The notes under the pieces are model-generated. The model was not told the DNA's origin and searched no databases. It saw only the letters and a program-made list of their open reading frames with translations. A stretch of 64,000 nucleotides of DNA from Hyunsoonleella flava (GTDB lineage Bacteria > Bacteroidota > Bacteroidia > Flavobacteriales > Flavobacteriaceae), in assembly GCF_004310325.1 (NCBI RefSeq), contig NZ_SIRT01000006.1, positions 1-64,000 of the forward strand, read 5' to 3'. Below are positions 24,197 through 33,546 of this stretch, one piece after another. The translations under genes and the position numbers were made by a program. Position 1 is the stretch's first letter; each line of letters starts with the position of its first letter.

Positions 24197-24994
24197 ATGA
24201 AGCAATTTGTTTGGTTTTATCTGCTAATTTTTGGCCTCTTTTTTAATTCATGTATTACCAATAAAGACCTTGTTTATTTGCAGGATAAAGGTACAACTGT
24301 TGATAATTCTGCGCAAATACAAAGTATGGCCACCCCATATAGGGTTCAAGTTAATGATATTCTTAGCATTAGCATTAAATCTACAGATAGTGAGCTTAAG
24401 AAATTGGTTGAGATTTTTCAACCTACAGAGCAAGCAAATGGATTTATAAATGCACAAAGCTTATATTTTAGCGGTTTTACGGTAGATTTACATGGTAATA
24501 TAGAGTTTCCGATATTGGACAAAATCAATGTTCTTGGTTTTACTACGGATGAGATCGAGGGGAAGGTAAAACGGGCGCTTTTAGATAAATATTTAAAAGA
24601 CGTATCTAAAATATTTATTACTGTAAAATTAGCAGGTTTAAGATATACCGTTACAGGTGAAGTTAATGGAGGAGGAGTGCTTACTTTGTTTCAAGACCGA
24701 GTAAATATCATAGAAGCACTCGCAAATGCAGGAGATATACGTGATACTGGAGATAGAACTGATGTTATGGTAATTAGACAATATCCTGACGGTCAAAAAA
24801 TCCATCATATAGATTTAACCGATAAGGCTGCGATGAATTCACCATATTATTATATTAAGCCAAATGATATGATATTGGTAAAACCTCTTAAAAGAAAGGC
24901 TCTTGGAGCGGGACAAACGGCTTCACAAACTTTCACGACTATAGCTAGTGTATTCTCTGTTTTACTCTCAGCATATCTTTTAACGCAGAACTAA
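24197..24994 (+). CDS. Polysaccharide export outer-membrane lipoprotein, Wza-like
   Basis: 265 residues from ATG 24197 (MKQFVWFYLLIFGLFFNSC), a lipoprotein signal with lipidated cysteine near residue 19. It has the poly-export domain (YRVQVNDILSISIKS, about 45-60) and SLBB-type segments (YTVTGEVNGGGVLTLF, about 145-160) seen in Wza/KpsD family proteins. These form the outer-membrane channel for capsule or exopolysaccharide. A hydrophobic C-terminal helix (about 245-262) could be the membrane-spanning helix. The Wzc-like kinase gene starts 8 bp downstream, the usual pairing. Confidence 0.9.
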   Translation: MKQFVWFYLLIFGLFFNSCITNKDLVYLQDKGTTVDNSAQIQSMATPYRVQVNDILSISIKSTDSELKKLVEIFQPTEQANGFINAQSLYFSGFTVDLHGNIEFPILDKINVLGFTTDEIEGKVKRALLDKYLKDVSKIFITVKLAGLRYTVTGEVNGGGVLTLFQDRVNIIEALANAGDIRDTGDRTDVMVIRQYPDGQKIHHIDLTDKAAMNSPYYYIKPNDMILVKPLKRKALGAGQTASQTFTTIASVFSVLLSAYLLTQN

Positions 24995-25002
24995 TACAAG
25001 CT

Positions 25003-27462
25003 ATGAACGACGAATTTGATATAATAGACTCTGGTCCAGCATTCGACATTAAGGCGTTCCTTTTTAAAGCACTTAGTTATTGGAAATTATTCGTCATTTG
25101 TGTTGGTATAGGTGTTTTTATAGTATATCAGCAAAACATACGCAAACAACAATCTTACAGACTGAGCACTAAAATTTCTTTAGAGGAGGATAAAAACCCT
25201 CTTTTTTCTTCAAACACTAGCCTTACATTTAATTATGGTGGAATTTCAGGAAAAGTGCAGACTATTATAAATACACTGCAGTCTAGAAGCCTTCATGAGC
25301 AGATAGTTGAAAATTTACAGTTTTATGTAACTTACCTGAAAGAATCGCGTTTTCGTAAAGATGATATATACAAGGATGCTTCCTTCAGATTTGAGATAGA
25401 TACTGCGGCATATCAAGTTTTGAATTCACCAATTAAAATAAGCTTTAAAGATAGTAAGCAATTTGATTTAGAGTTTGATTTTGAATCCAATACTATTACG
25501 ACACAAAAATATTCTAACCAATCGCTTAAAACGCAAGATGTTTCTTTGGGAGTTTCTACAACAACCCATAGCATAGGCGAATTTATAAATCTGCCCTATT
25601 TTAAAGGGCAAGTTACGTTGGCTGAAGATAGAACTGTAAAATCTGGCGATGTTTATTTTATTAAGCTTTTAAGTTTTGATGCTGTTGTGGCAACATATCG
25701 TGGAAAGTTAGCAATCGGTAATCCACGGAATTCTTCAATTATTAACTTGAGCATGGTAGACAATAATACCAAGAAGATTGAAGATTATTTAAATGAGACA
25801 GTTAGGGTATTGACAAAAGAGCAATTGGAAAGAAAGAACCAATTTGTTACCAATACCATTAACTTCATTGATAGTCAGTTGAGTAGAGTGAAAGATTCAT
25901 TGGTAGGCAATTCAAATGCCCTGAATAGTTACCGTTCTAAAATGGGTATTTATAATTTGGATCAAGAAAGCGAATTAATTACACAGAAACTATCAGATTT
26001 AGAATTGCAGCGTGATGATATCAATCGTAAAAAAGCGTATTATACCAGTTTAAAATCATACTTAGAAACCAGTAAATCGTTTACTGAACTACCTGCACCA
26101 TCTGTAGCAGGAATAGATGATGCTAACATATTGAGCAATATCTCAAAAATTAATGCATTGTCAGTTCAAAAGGCAAAATATGAAGCTACGGTTAAACCTG
26201 GAGCCTCAATTTTTGATGAGTTGAATTTACAGATAGATGGCTTAAAACAAGTGCTATTAGAAAATATTAAATCCTCAACCGCTGGACTCGATAGGGAACT
26301 AGGGGTTGTTAATGGAAAAATATCAAGGGAGAAAGCACAATTTAGCAGGTTACCAAAGGATCAACAGAATTTGTTGGATATCCAACGACAATATCTATTA
26401 AATGAGAAAACTTACAATTTATTCTTATCGAAAAGAGGTGAAGCTGATATCATAAAAGCAGCTACGGTATCCGATATTATATGGATAGATTCTGCAAAAA
26501 ATACAGGGGCACAACCTATCGATTTAAAATTAAGTTCAAGATATATTTTTGCTGTTTTAGGTGGATTATTGCCTCCATTTTTGCTTGCACTTTTAGTTAC
26601 TTTCTTTGATACTAGAATTCATAATCCGCAAAATCTAGATAGTCTCACAAATATTCCGATACTGGGGATTATAGGAAAAAATAATCTTGACAATAATTTA
26701 GTGGTTCATAGAAAGCCAAAATCTGCAGTTTCAGAAGCGTTTAGGGCAATAAGATCCAGTTTGCAATATATGTATAAACAGCATGATGTTGATAGCACCA
26801 AAACAGTTATGGTGACCTCATCGGTAAGTGGCGAGGGTAAAACATTTTGCTCTATAAATATTGCCACAGTATTTGCTTTAAGCGGAAAAAAAACAATACT
26901 AGTCGGTCTCGATTTAAGGAAACCTAAGATTTTTGGCGATTTTGATATTGAAAATGACATTGGTGCAGTAAATTATTTAATTGGTCAGAAAACATTGGAT
27001 GAGGTTACTCAAAAAACAAAAGTTGAAAATCTTGATGTAATTACATCTGGTCCCATTCCACCAAACCCCTCGGAGCTTTTGATTAATGAGAGGATGGACG
27101 TGTTAATGCAAAACTTAAAAGATAAATACGATTATATTGTATTGGATACGCCTCCTGTTGGTTTAGTTGCTGATGCTATTGAATTGATTCAATATGCCGA
27201 CGCGTCGTTGTATGTTGTTAGGCAAGATTACACCAAGAAAGAAATGCTTAATCTTATTAACGACAAGCATAAAAAAGGAGAAATTAAAAATTTAAGCTTG
27301 CTATATAACGGTTTCAATAAAAAAGGGCGATACGGCTATGGGTATGGCTACGGTTACGGCTATGGGTATGGGTATGGGAATTACACCAATGGTTATCATG
27401 AAGATGAAAAAAAATCATCTTTTTTCAATAAAGTTGTTGCGTTCCTTAATCCTTTTAAATAA
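25003..27462 (+). CDS. Polysaccharide co-polymerase and BY-kinase, Wzc-like
   Basis: 819 residues. It has an N-terminal membrane helix (about 27-43), a Wzz-type periplasmic domain with long coiled coils (about 280-490), a second helix at about 513-534 and a cytoplasmic bacterial tyrosine kinase domain. Walker A is SSVSGEGKT (about 605-613), Walker A' LVGLDLRKPK and Walker B YIVLDTPP (about 707-714). The tail has eight consecutive Tyr-Gly pairs (about 777-792), a likely autophosphorylation cluster. The family controls polymer length and export by phosphorylation cycling. Both halves of the kinase are present in one chain, as in proteobacterial Wzc. Confidence 0.93.
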   Translation: MNDEFDIIDSGPAFDIKAFLFKALSYWKLFVICVGIGVFIVYQQNIRKQQSYRLSTKISLEEDKNPLFSSNTSLTFNYGGISGKVQTIINTLQSRSLHEQIVENLQFYVTYLKESRFRKDDIYKDASFRFEIDTAAYQVLNSPIKISFKDSKQFDLEFDFESNTITTQKYSNQSLKTQDVSLGVSTTTHSIGEFINLPYFKGQVTLAEDRTVKSGDVYFIKLLSFDAVVATYRGKLAIGNPRNSSIINLSMVDNNTKKIEDYLNETVRVLTKEQLERKNQFVTNTINFIDSQLSRVKDSLVGNSNALNSYRSKMGIYNLDQESELITQKLSDLELQRDDINRKKAYYTSLKSYLETSKSFTELPAPSVAGIDDANILSNISKINALSVQKAKYEATVKPGASIFDELNLQIDGLKQVLLENIKSSTAGLDRELGVVNGKISREKAQFSRLPKDQQNLLDIQRQYLLNEKTYNLFLSKRGEADIIKAATVSDIIWIDSAKNTGAQPIDLKLSSRYIFAVLGGLLPPFLLALLVTFFDTRIHNPQNLDSLTNIPILGIIGKNNLDNNLVVHRKPKSAVSEAFRAIRSSLQYMYKQHDVDSTKTVMVTSSVSGEGKTFCSINIATVFALSGKKTILVGLDLRKPKIFGDFDIENDIGAVNYLIGQKTLDEVTQKTKVENLDVITSGPIPPNPSELLINERMDVLMQNLKDKYDYIVLDTPPVGLVADAIELIQYADASLYVVRQDYTKKEMLNLINDKHKKGEIKNLSLLYNGFNKKGRYGYGYGYGYGYGYGYGNYTNGYHEDEKKSSFFNKVVAFLNPFK

Positions 27463-27490
27463 AGTCACTCCAATTAAAAAGGTGTAAATC

Positions 27491-28387
27491 TTGAAAAACG
27501 AAAATTCAAATTCAGAGTGGTTATATACTATTTCTCCCAAGGGGAAGTTTGTTGATTTTAATTTTAAGGAGATTTGGCGCTACAGGGATTTATTGTTTTT
27601 GTTCGTTAAAAGAGACGTTATAACATTATACAAGCAAACCGTCTTAGGTCCGCTTTGGTACTTAATTCAACCTTTAATTACATCTGTAATTTTTACGATA
27701 ATTTTTAACGGTATTGCTAATATTGATGTTGGTTCTAATGTGCATCCATTTTTATTCAATTTGGCAGGTGTAACTATATGGAATTATTTTGCTGAATGCT
27801 TAAAGGGCACAAGTGATTCTTTTAAAAAGAATCAAAATATATTCAGCAAAGTTTATTTTCCAAGGGTAATTATGCCAATAACGGTCGTTATTTCTGGCTT
27901 ATTAAAATTCGTCATTCAGTTTTTAATATTTATTTGCTTTTACCTGTTTTTTGCGTTTCGGGATAAAGCAGGAACTATTGATTTTAGTGCTCTTGTACTG
28001 TTTCCATTTCTTGTGCTGTTGATGGGATTGTTAGGTTTGGGTTTAGGAATGATAATTTCATCCATGACAACAAAATACAGAGATCTTACATTTTTAGTAA
28101 GCTTTGGTATTCAGTTGTTGATGTATATATCTGCAGTAATGTACCCCATTCAGGATGCAGTTGAAAAAATTGAAAATAATTTTCCAAAATCAGCCTCTTA
28201 CATCAATCCATTAATTGAAAACAATCCTTTAGCACATATAGTTGAAACGTTTCGCTTTATATTTTTTTCCCAAGGAGAGTTTTCAACTCAGGGCATTTTA
28301 ATAACTTTAGTTGTTACCATGGGTATTACATTATTTGGGTTGGTTATATTTAACAAAACAGAGCGAAGTTTTATTGATACCGTATAA
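27491..28387 (+). CDS. ABC-2 type polysaccharide exporter permease, Wzm-like
   Basis: 298 residues from a TTG start (MKNENSNSEWLY). The amphipathic N-terminus leads to WRYRDLLFLFVKRDVITLYKQTVLGPLWYLIQP, the hallmark of ABC-2 polysaccharide permeases, followed by six membrane segments. Together with the downstream Wzt-like ATPase (5 bp away) it would move undecaprenyl-linked glycan across the inner membrane. The role is inferred from family and pairing. Confidence 0.92.
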   Translation: MKNENSNSEWLYTISPKGKFVDFNFKEIWRYRDLLFLFVKRDVITLYKQTVLGPLWYLIQPLITSVIFTIIFNGIANIDVGSNVHPFLFNLAGVTIWNYFAECLKGTSDSFKKNQNIFSKVYFPRVIMPITVVISGLLKFVIQFLIFICFYLFFAFRDKAGTIDFSALVLFPFLVLLMGLLGLGLGMIISSMTTKYRDLTFLVSFGIQLLMYISAVMYPIQDAVEKIENNFPKSASYINPLIENNPLAHIVETFRFIFFSQGEFSTQGILITLVVTMGITLFGLVIFNKTERSFIDTV

Positions 28388-28392
28388 ATATT

Positions 28393-29616
28393 ATGGCTGA
28401 TATTATTTTAAAAGTTGAAAATATATCAAAGCAGTACCGACTAGGATTAGTTGGTACAGGCACTATTAGTCATGATTTAAATAGATGGTGGTATAGAATA
28501 AGAGGAAAAGAAGATCCTTATTTAAAAGTAGGTGAGAGCAACGACAGAAGCACTAAAGGAAATTCTGAATACGTATGGGCATTACAGGATATAAATTTTG
28601 AAGTTGAACGTGGAGAGGTTCTGGGCATTATCGGCAAAAATGGGGCAGGAAAATCTACATTGCTTAAAATACTTTCAAAAGTTACAAGTCCTACCACTGG
28701 AGAGATAAAAACTAAAGGTCGTATAGCCTCATTACTTGAGGTAGGTACAGGGTTTCATGGCGAAATGACAGGCAGAGAGAATATCTTTTTAAATGGTGCT
28801 ATTTTAGGTATGACAAAAAAGGAAATTGCTTCTAAAATTGATGAAATTATAGAATTTTCTGGATGTCAAAGATATATTGATACACCTGTAAAACGATATA
28901 GTTCTGGTATGACGGTAAGATTAGCCTTTGCTGTGGCAGCTTTTCTAGAACCTGAGATTTTAGTAATTGATGAGGTTTTGGCAGTTGGAGATGCTGAGTT
29001 TCAAACCAAAGCCATTGGCAAGATGCAGGATATTAGTAAAGGCGAAGGAAGAACAGTTTTGTTTGTGAGTCATAATATGGCATCCGTAAAGAAACTTTGT
29101 ACTCGTGGTATTTTACTGGAGCATGGAAAAATAAAATTCTCTGGAGAAATAGATGAGGTGTTGAGTATATACCAAAAAGCGCAAACGTCAACTAAAGATT
29201 ATTATGTCAAAGAAAGTTCGAAAGAGCTTTTTCTGGAGATGGTGAAAATAAAAAACGAAACTACTGCCTTTTACAGTAAAGAAGATATTCCTTTTGAATT
29301 GAAAATTCAAAGTAAAACATCGGATATAAGAAATAGATTTCTTCTAATTCGGGTTTTAAATAAACTAGACCAAGTTGTTTTAACTTGTGAAGCTCCGTTG
29401 AAAGAGAAAAATATTTACGAATTTAAGATTCCATCAGGTACGCTTGTGAAAGGAAATTATAAGCTAAATTGTATTATCTATCAACCAGCCGTGAGTCAGT
29501 ATGACAATGTACAGGAATGCTGCGAGTTTCAAGTTTTAGATAATATTAAAGAATATGCACATCTGGAGAAGTTTGATATTGGTAATATGTATGTTCCAAA
29601 AAACTGGATACAATGA
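28393..29616 (+). CDS. ABC polysaccharide exporter ATPase with C-terminal domain, Wzt-like
   Basis: 407 residues. The ATPase domain (about 1-250) has Walker A GKNGAGKST (about 81-89), signature YSSGMTVRLAFAVA and Walker B ILVIDEVLAVGD, followed by the H-loop SHNMASVKKLC. The region from about 265 to the end is a Wzt-type beta-sandwich domain, which in known systems recognises the finished glycan end. A substrate-specific terminal modification (methyl or other cap) is therefore likely, consistent with the methyltransferases in the locus. It overlaps the next gene by 4 bp. Confidence 0.92.
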   Translation: MADIILKVENISKQYRLGLVGTGTISHDLNRWWYRIRGKEDPYLKVGESNDRSTKGNSEYVWALQDINFEVERGEVLGIIGKNGAGKSTLLKILSKVTSPTTGEIKTKGRIASLLEVGTGFHGEMTGRENIFLNGAILGMTKKEIASKIDEIIEFSGCQRYIDTPVKRYSSGMTVRLAFAVAAFLEPEILVIDEVLAVGDAEFQTKAIGKMQDISKGEGRTVLFVSHNMASVKKLCTRGILLEHGKIKFSGEIDEVLSIYQKAQTSTKDYYVKESSKELFLEMVKIKNETTAFYSKEDIPFELKIQSKTSDIRNRFLLIRVLNKLDQVVLTCEAPLKEKNIYEFKIPSGTLVKGNYKLNCIIYQPAVSQYDNVQECCEFQVLDNIKEYAHLEKFDIGNMYVPKNWIQ

Positions 29617-30224
29617 TGTTGAAACGACTTTTAAAAAAACTTTTAAAACCATTCGTTAATAAAAACGAAAAAGGAACCCCTTCTGTTTTTACAAAAGATA
29701 TCTTAAAAAACAGTAAGTTTCATATTGGAGAATATACTTACGGCAAGCCTTCCGTACTTTTTGAGAATGATGATGTAAATTTAACTATAGGGAAATTTTG
29801 TTCCATAGCTCAAAATGTAACCATATTTTTAGGAGGCAATCATAGAACAGATTGGGTAACAACATATCCGTTTAGCGTTTTAAATTCTGATTTTCCAAAA
29901 GGAAAAAATATCTCTGGTCATCCGGCTACTAATGGAGATGTTATTATTGGTAATGATGTATGGATTGGTAGAAATGCCACTATAATGTCTGGAGTTAAAA
30001 TAGGAAATGGTGCCGTAATTGGTGCAGGAGCAGTTGTTACTAAAAATGTAGGAGATTATGAGGTATGGGCAGGAAATCCATCAGTTTTCATCAAGAAAAG
30101 ATTTGATGACCGGACTATTGAATACTTGCTAAATTTAGAATGGTGGCATTGGGATATTGCAAAAATAAATGAGAACCTACATCTATTATGTTCAACAAAT
30201 ATAGAAGTTTTAAAAAATAGCTAG
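29613..30224 (+). CDS. CatB-related O-acetyltransferase (hexapeptide repeat)
   Basis: 203 residues with a left-handed beta-helix: hexapeptide-like turns at about 55-70 and 105-150 (VIIGNDVWIGRNATIMSGVKIGNGAVIGAGAVVTKNVG). The catalytic-type histidine H77 lies in GGNHRTDW, typical of Vat/CatB xenobiotic-type acetyltransferases. In a glycan locus it most likely acetylates a sugar with acetyl-CoA. It starts inside the end of the Wzt gene (ATGATG at 29613). Confidence 0.85.
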   Translation: MMLKRLLKKLLKPFVNKNEKGTPSVFTKDILKNSKFHIGEYTYGKPSVLFENDDVNLTIGKFCSIAQNVTIFLGGNHRTDWVTTYPFSVLNSDFPKGKNISGHPATNGDVIIGNDVWIGRNATIMSGVKIGNGAVIGAGAVVTKNVGDYEVWAGNPSVFIKKRFDDRTIEYLLNLEWWHWDIAKINENLHLLCSTNIEVLKNS

Positions 30225-30887
30225 GTGAGTAATTTAAATACATCATATATAGGTTTAAGGGATGATCTTGTAAAGTATATTGAAGGTTCTCATCTCAAAA
30301 TATTAGATGTAGGATGCGCTACTGGAACTAACGGAAAATATCTTTTAGATCAAAAAATTGCAGCAATGGTAGTTGGTGTGGAGTATAACGACCTTATGGC
30401 AAAAGATGCATCAAAGTACTATGATGAGGTGTTTGTAGGAGACCTAAATTCAGATGAATTTGTAGAACGTATAACCAAGCAGAAGGTGAAATTTGATTAT
30501 ATTCTATTTGGTGATGTTTTAGAGCATTTAATCAACCCTTTAGATGTTCTTAAAAAATTAAAGACTCTGCTCAATTCTGACGGGAAGGTTATTATTTCGG
30601 TACCTAATATTGCTCATTTAGAGCTTTTTATTCAGGTGTTTGTAAAAGGCACATGGCCAAAAAATAAGCGCGGTATTTTTGATAGTACGCACTTAAGATG
30701 GTTTACAAAGTACGATATTCACCAGTTAGTTAAAGATGCGAATTTGAATGTAATCCAATATGAGCCCAAGTTAAGGGCTAGAGATGCCATTGGCTCGAAA
30801 TTTGGATTCTGGACGAAGATTTTAAGGTGGGTAAAGAAGGATTGGGTCACCTTTCAACATATTTTAGTCTGCGGTCATGTTAAATAA
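30225..30887 (+). CDS. Class I SAM-dependent methyltransferase
   Basis: 220 residues from a GTG start directly after the preceding stop. SAM motif I is LKILDVGCATGTNGKYL (about 24-40), then VVGVEYNDLMAKDA, FDYILFGDVLEHLINP (about 89-104) and the SVPNIAHLE loop. This UbiG/methyltransferase-11-like type often methylates sugars or terminal residues in O-antigen loci. It overlaps the next glycosyltransferase start by 11 bp. Confidence 0.85.
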   Translation: MSNLNTSYIGLRDDLVKYIEGSHLKILDVGCATGTNGKYLLDQKIAAMVVGVEYNDLMAKDASKYYDEVFVGDLNSDEFVERITKQKVKFDYILFGDVLEHLINPLDVLKKLKTLLNSDGKVIISVPNIAHLELFIQVFVKGTWPKNKRGIFDSTHLRWFTKYDIHQLVKDANLNVIQYEPKLRARDAIGSKFGFWTKILRWVKKDWVTFQHILVCGHVK

Positions 30888-31809
30888 AGTTGCAGTAATT
30901 ATCGTTACTTACAATGGCATGCAGTGGATACCAAAAACATTAGCTTGCATTCCTGAGAAATACCATATCATTGTAGTAGACAACAATTCTTCTGATGATA
31001 CGGTGAGCTATATTCAGCAGCATTATAAAACCATTTCTCTTTTTCCACAGCAAAAAAATTTAGGATTTGGTGGAGGAAATAACCTAGGAATAAAATACGC
31101 TATTAAAAAAGGGGCAGATTATGTTTTTCTTTTGAATCAAGATGCCTATTTGAATTCGAATACCATAGATAGTCTTGTAAAAATGCATAAATCAAATGCA
31201 AACTATGGTATTTTAAGCCCGATACATTTAAATGGTATTGGAAATGAGTTAGACTGGAATTTTTCAACATACCTTGAAGATAAACATGTAAACGAGATTA
31301 ATATAGCAGGATTCAACACTGAAGAAAAGCATAAAAATAGTGTTTATGAAGTACCGTTCGTTAACGCTGCTGCATGGTTATTGCCCCTTGAAACTTTAAA
31401 TACAGTTGGAGGATTTGATCCTATATTTTTCCATTATGGCGAGGATAATAACTATTGCCAAAGAGTGTTGTATCATAATTTAAAGATTGGCGTTGTGGCA
31501 AGTACATTTGTAAGACACGATAGAATAAACCAAGAGCTTAATCCTAAGATTGCTCTGGAAGATGCTTTAAAAAAGCGCGAAAAGCAGCTCAAGGTAAATT
31601 GGGCAGATATAACTGAAAACAAGCTTTTTGAAGTATCTCAACGGAAAAAAAATCTTTTTAAAAAGTTTATGATTTCGTTAATAAAATTCAATTTTAAGAA
31701 CGCGAAGCATAAGTGGGCAGAGATTAAACTGATTAATAGAATAGTGCCGCAAATTAAATTAAGTAGACAGAAAAACGTTGTTAAAGGAAGACTCTATATC
31801 GATGAATAA
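30877..31809 (+). CDS. Family 2 glycosyltransferase
   Basis: 310 residues. The GT-A domain has VAVIIVTYNGMQWIPKTLACIP at the start, the NNSSDDT and NLGFGGGNNLGIK nucleotide-binding segments (about 40-75), and NQDAY in place of the classic DxD (about 88-92). GGFDPIFFHYGEDNNYCQRV (about 168-187) is typical of rhamnosyltransferase-like GT2 enzymes. A basic C-terminal tail follows. It overlaps both neighbours. Donor and acceptor cannot be read from sequence. Confidence 0.88.
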   Translation: MLNKVAVIIVTYNGMQWIPKTLACIPEKYHIIVVDNNSSDDTVSYIQQHYKTISLFPQQKNLGFGGGNNLGIKYAIKKGADYVFLLNQDAYLNSNTIDSLVKMHKSNANYGILSPIHLNGIGNELDWNFSTYLEDKHVNEINIAGFNTEEKHKNSVYEVPFVNAAAWLLPLETLNTVGGFDPIFFHYGEDNNYCQRVLYHNLKIGVVASTFVRHDRINQELNPKIALEDALKKREKQLKVNWADITENKLFEVSQRKKNLFKKFMISLIKFNFKNAKHKWAEIKLINRIVPQIKLSRQKNVVKGRLYIDE

Positions 31810-32794
31810 TCCTTTGGTATCCATCATCATACCTGTGTTCAATAAGAGTGATTTGGTTATCGAAACCTTTAAAAGTATAGTTAATCAAAGCTATGCCAAT
31901 TGGGAGTGCATTGTGGTTGATGATGGTTCATCGAAATATGATTTCAATCAGATATCTGAATATACTCAATTAGACCAAAGGTTTTCATTACATAAAAGAC
32001 CATCAGATACACAAAAAGGAGCAAATGCCTGCAGAAACTTTGGCTTGTCTATTTCAAAAGGAAGATATATTCAGTTTTTTGATAGCGACGATTTAATGCT
32101 GCAAGATTGCCTGATAGGAAGAGTTCGTGCTATTCAAGAATTAAGCCTTGACTTGGTGATTTTTTCTATGGGTATACATAAAAACGATGGGTTTGTGAAC
32201 GACGATACACCTGATGTTATTGTTGATGACTGGGAAGCGGCATTAAGCGCATTTATTGGTAAGGATAGATTACCTTGGAATTTACAGCGCACACTTTATA
32301 AATCTTCCTTATTAAAGGGTGAAATAAGTTTTAATGAAGCTTTATCAAGATTTCAAGACGTAGAATTTAATATTAGGCTCCTAAGTCGTTTAAAACCAAA
32401 GTTTAAAATTTTCACTGAAGTAGATTGTGTATATAGAAGGGCTAGCGCAAGTAATCCAAGGACACCAGATTTTAATCAAAATGTATTTAATTCTATTCCT
32501 GTTTTTTTAGATTCAATTTATTCTGAAATGCCTAAAGGCGTTTTGAATGAGAATGTATTAAACCTTCAAATGTGGTTATTTAATTTGATAGCGTTATATG
32601 CAGATAAATCAATAAAAACAAGTCAGTTAGATGATTTGATTCGTGTTTCTGAAAATAAATTGGAATTAAACTCTAAACAGAAACAAATACTAAGGTTGCT
32701 TTTTATCAGTAAAACAAAATTAAAAGGAATTAAAGGTGTGGTAAGACTAAATTCTTATCTTAGAAAAAAGTATATAAAGTTGCAAATAAGATGA
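31802..32794 (+). CDS. Family 2 glycosyltransferase (tandem paralogue A)
   Basis: 330 residues from the ATG at 31802 (MNNPLVSIIIPVFNKSD); an ATG at 31778 would add residues antisense to the family start. The motifs are VVDDGSS, GANACRNFGLSISKGRYIQ and FFDSDDLM (the DxD-like metal site, near 85-92). It shares an unusual [GA]xxxCRN[FY]G...FDSDD layout with the genes at 33547 and 34500, indicating recent tandem duplication. It overlaps the previous gene by 8 bp. Confidence 0.87.
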   Translation: MNNPLVSIIIPVFNKSDLVIETFKSIVNQSYANWECIVVDDGSSKYDFNQISEYTQLDQRFSLHKRPSDTQKGANACRNFGLSISKGRYIQFFDSDDLMLQDCLIGRVRAIQELSLDLVIFSMGIHKNDGFVNDDTPDVIVDDWEAALSAFIGKDRLPWNLQRTLYKSSLLKGEISFNEALSRFQDVEFNIRLLSRLKPKFKIFTEVDCVYRRASASNPRTPDFNQNVFNSIPVFLDSIYSEMPKGVLNENVLNLQMWLFNLIALYADKSIKTSQLDDLIRVSENKLELNSKQKQILRLLFISKTKLKGIKGVVRLNSYLRKKYIKLQIR

Positions 32795-32825
32795 TATTTA
32801 ATGCGTTTTTAGGCGTGAGAATACA

Positions 32826-33545
32826 ATGAAAAAAATTATTAGGATAATAAGAGAGCAGATTAAACTACAGCGAAAATCTTATTTACAATTAAAGGAATTG
32901 GAGTGGGCGCATATTTACCACGATAGTATAAGAGGCAAAAAAGCTTTAGAAAATTTGCCATTAAATATTGGAAGATGGGCAGGCAATTATGCATTTTTTT
33001 ATGTGCTACACAGAATACTTTCAGATTTTAAACCAAAGAGTATATTAGAGTTTGGTTTAGGTGAATCAACAAAGTTTATCTCAACATTTATTGATGATAC
33101 TATGATAGAATGTGATCATTGTATAATTGAACATAATGAAGAATGGAAAGCTCTTTTTAATGAGAAATTTAGTTTATCAAATCAATCTGAAATCAAAGTT
33201 TTAGAGTTAGTAGAGAAATCATATAAAGGTTTTAACTACAAGAGTTATAACACTATTGAAAATCAGATAAACAAAACATTCGATTTATATATTGTGGACG
33301 GACCATTAGGAAGTCCAAGATACTCTAGATTTGATATTGTGAGTTTAGCTAAACGGTTTAAACAGGATGATCAATTTATTATCATGTTTGATGACTATGA
33401 GCGGCATTCTGAAAAAGAGACAGCACATGAGTTAATTGACGTATTGGAGAAAAACAATATTTCTATAAAAACTAAAGAATTTATTGGTAATAAAAGTGTA
33501 CTCGTGATAGCTACTAGCAAGTATAAGTATGTAACTTCAGTATAA
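32826..33545 (+). CDS. Methyltransferase-like protein of unknown specificity
   Basis: 239 residues with a Rossmann-like SAM-binding pattern: SILEFGLGESTKFISTFI (about 72-89), then CIIEHNEEW and FDLYIVDGPLGSPRYSRFD (about 155-172), and FIIMFDDYERHSEK. The N-terminus is basic and helical. It resembles class I methyltransferase folds common between glycosyltransferases, but I cannot name a family. Inserted between two GT2 paralogues; 31 bp upstream gap, one base before the next start. Confidence 0.65.
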   Translation: MKKIIRIIREQIKLQRKSYLQLKELEWAHIYHDSIRGKKALENLPLNIGRWAGNYAFFYVLHRILSDFKPKSILEFGLGESTKFISTFIDDTMIECDHCIIEHNEEWKALFNEKFSLSNQSEIKVLELVEKSYKGFNYKSYNTIENQINKTFDLYIVDGPLGSPRYSRFDIVSLAKRFKQDDQFIIMFDDYERHSEKETAHELIDVLEKNNISIKTKEFIGNKSVLVIATSKYKYVTSV

Positions 33546-33546
33546 A

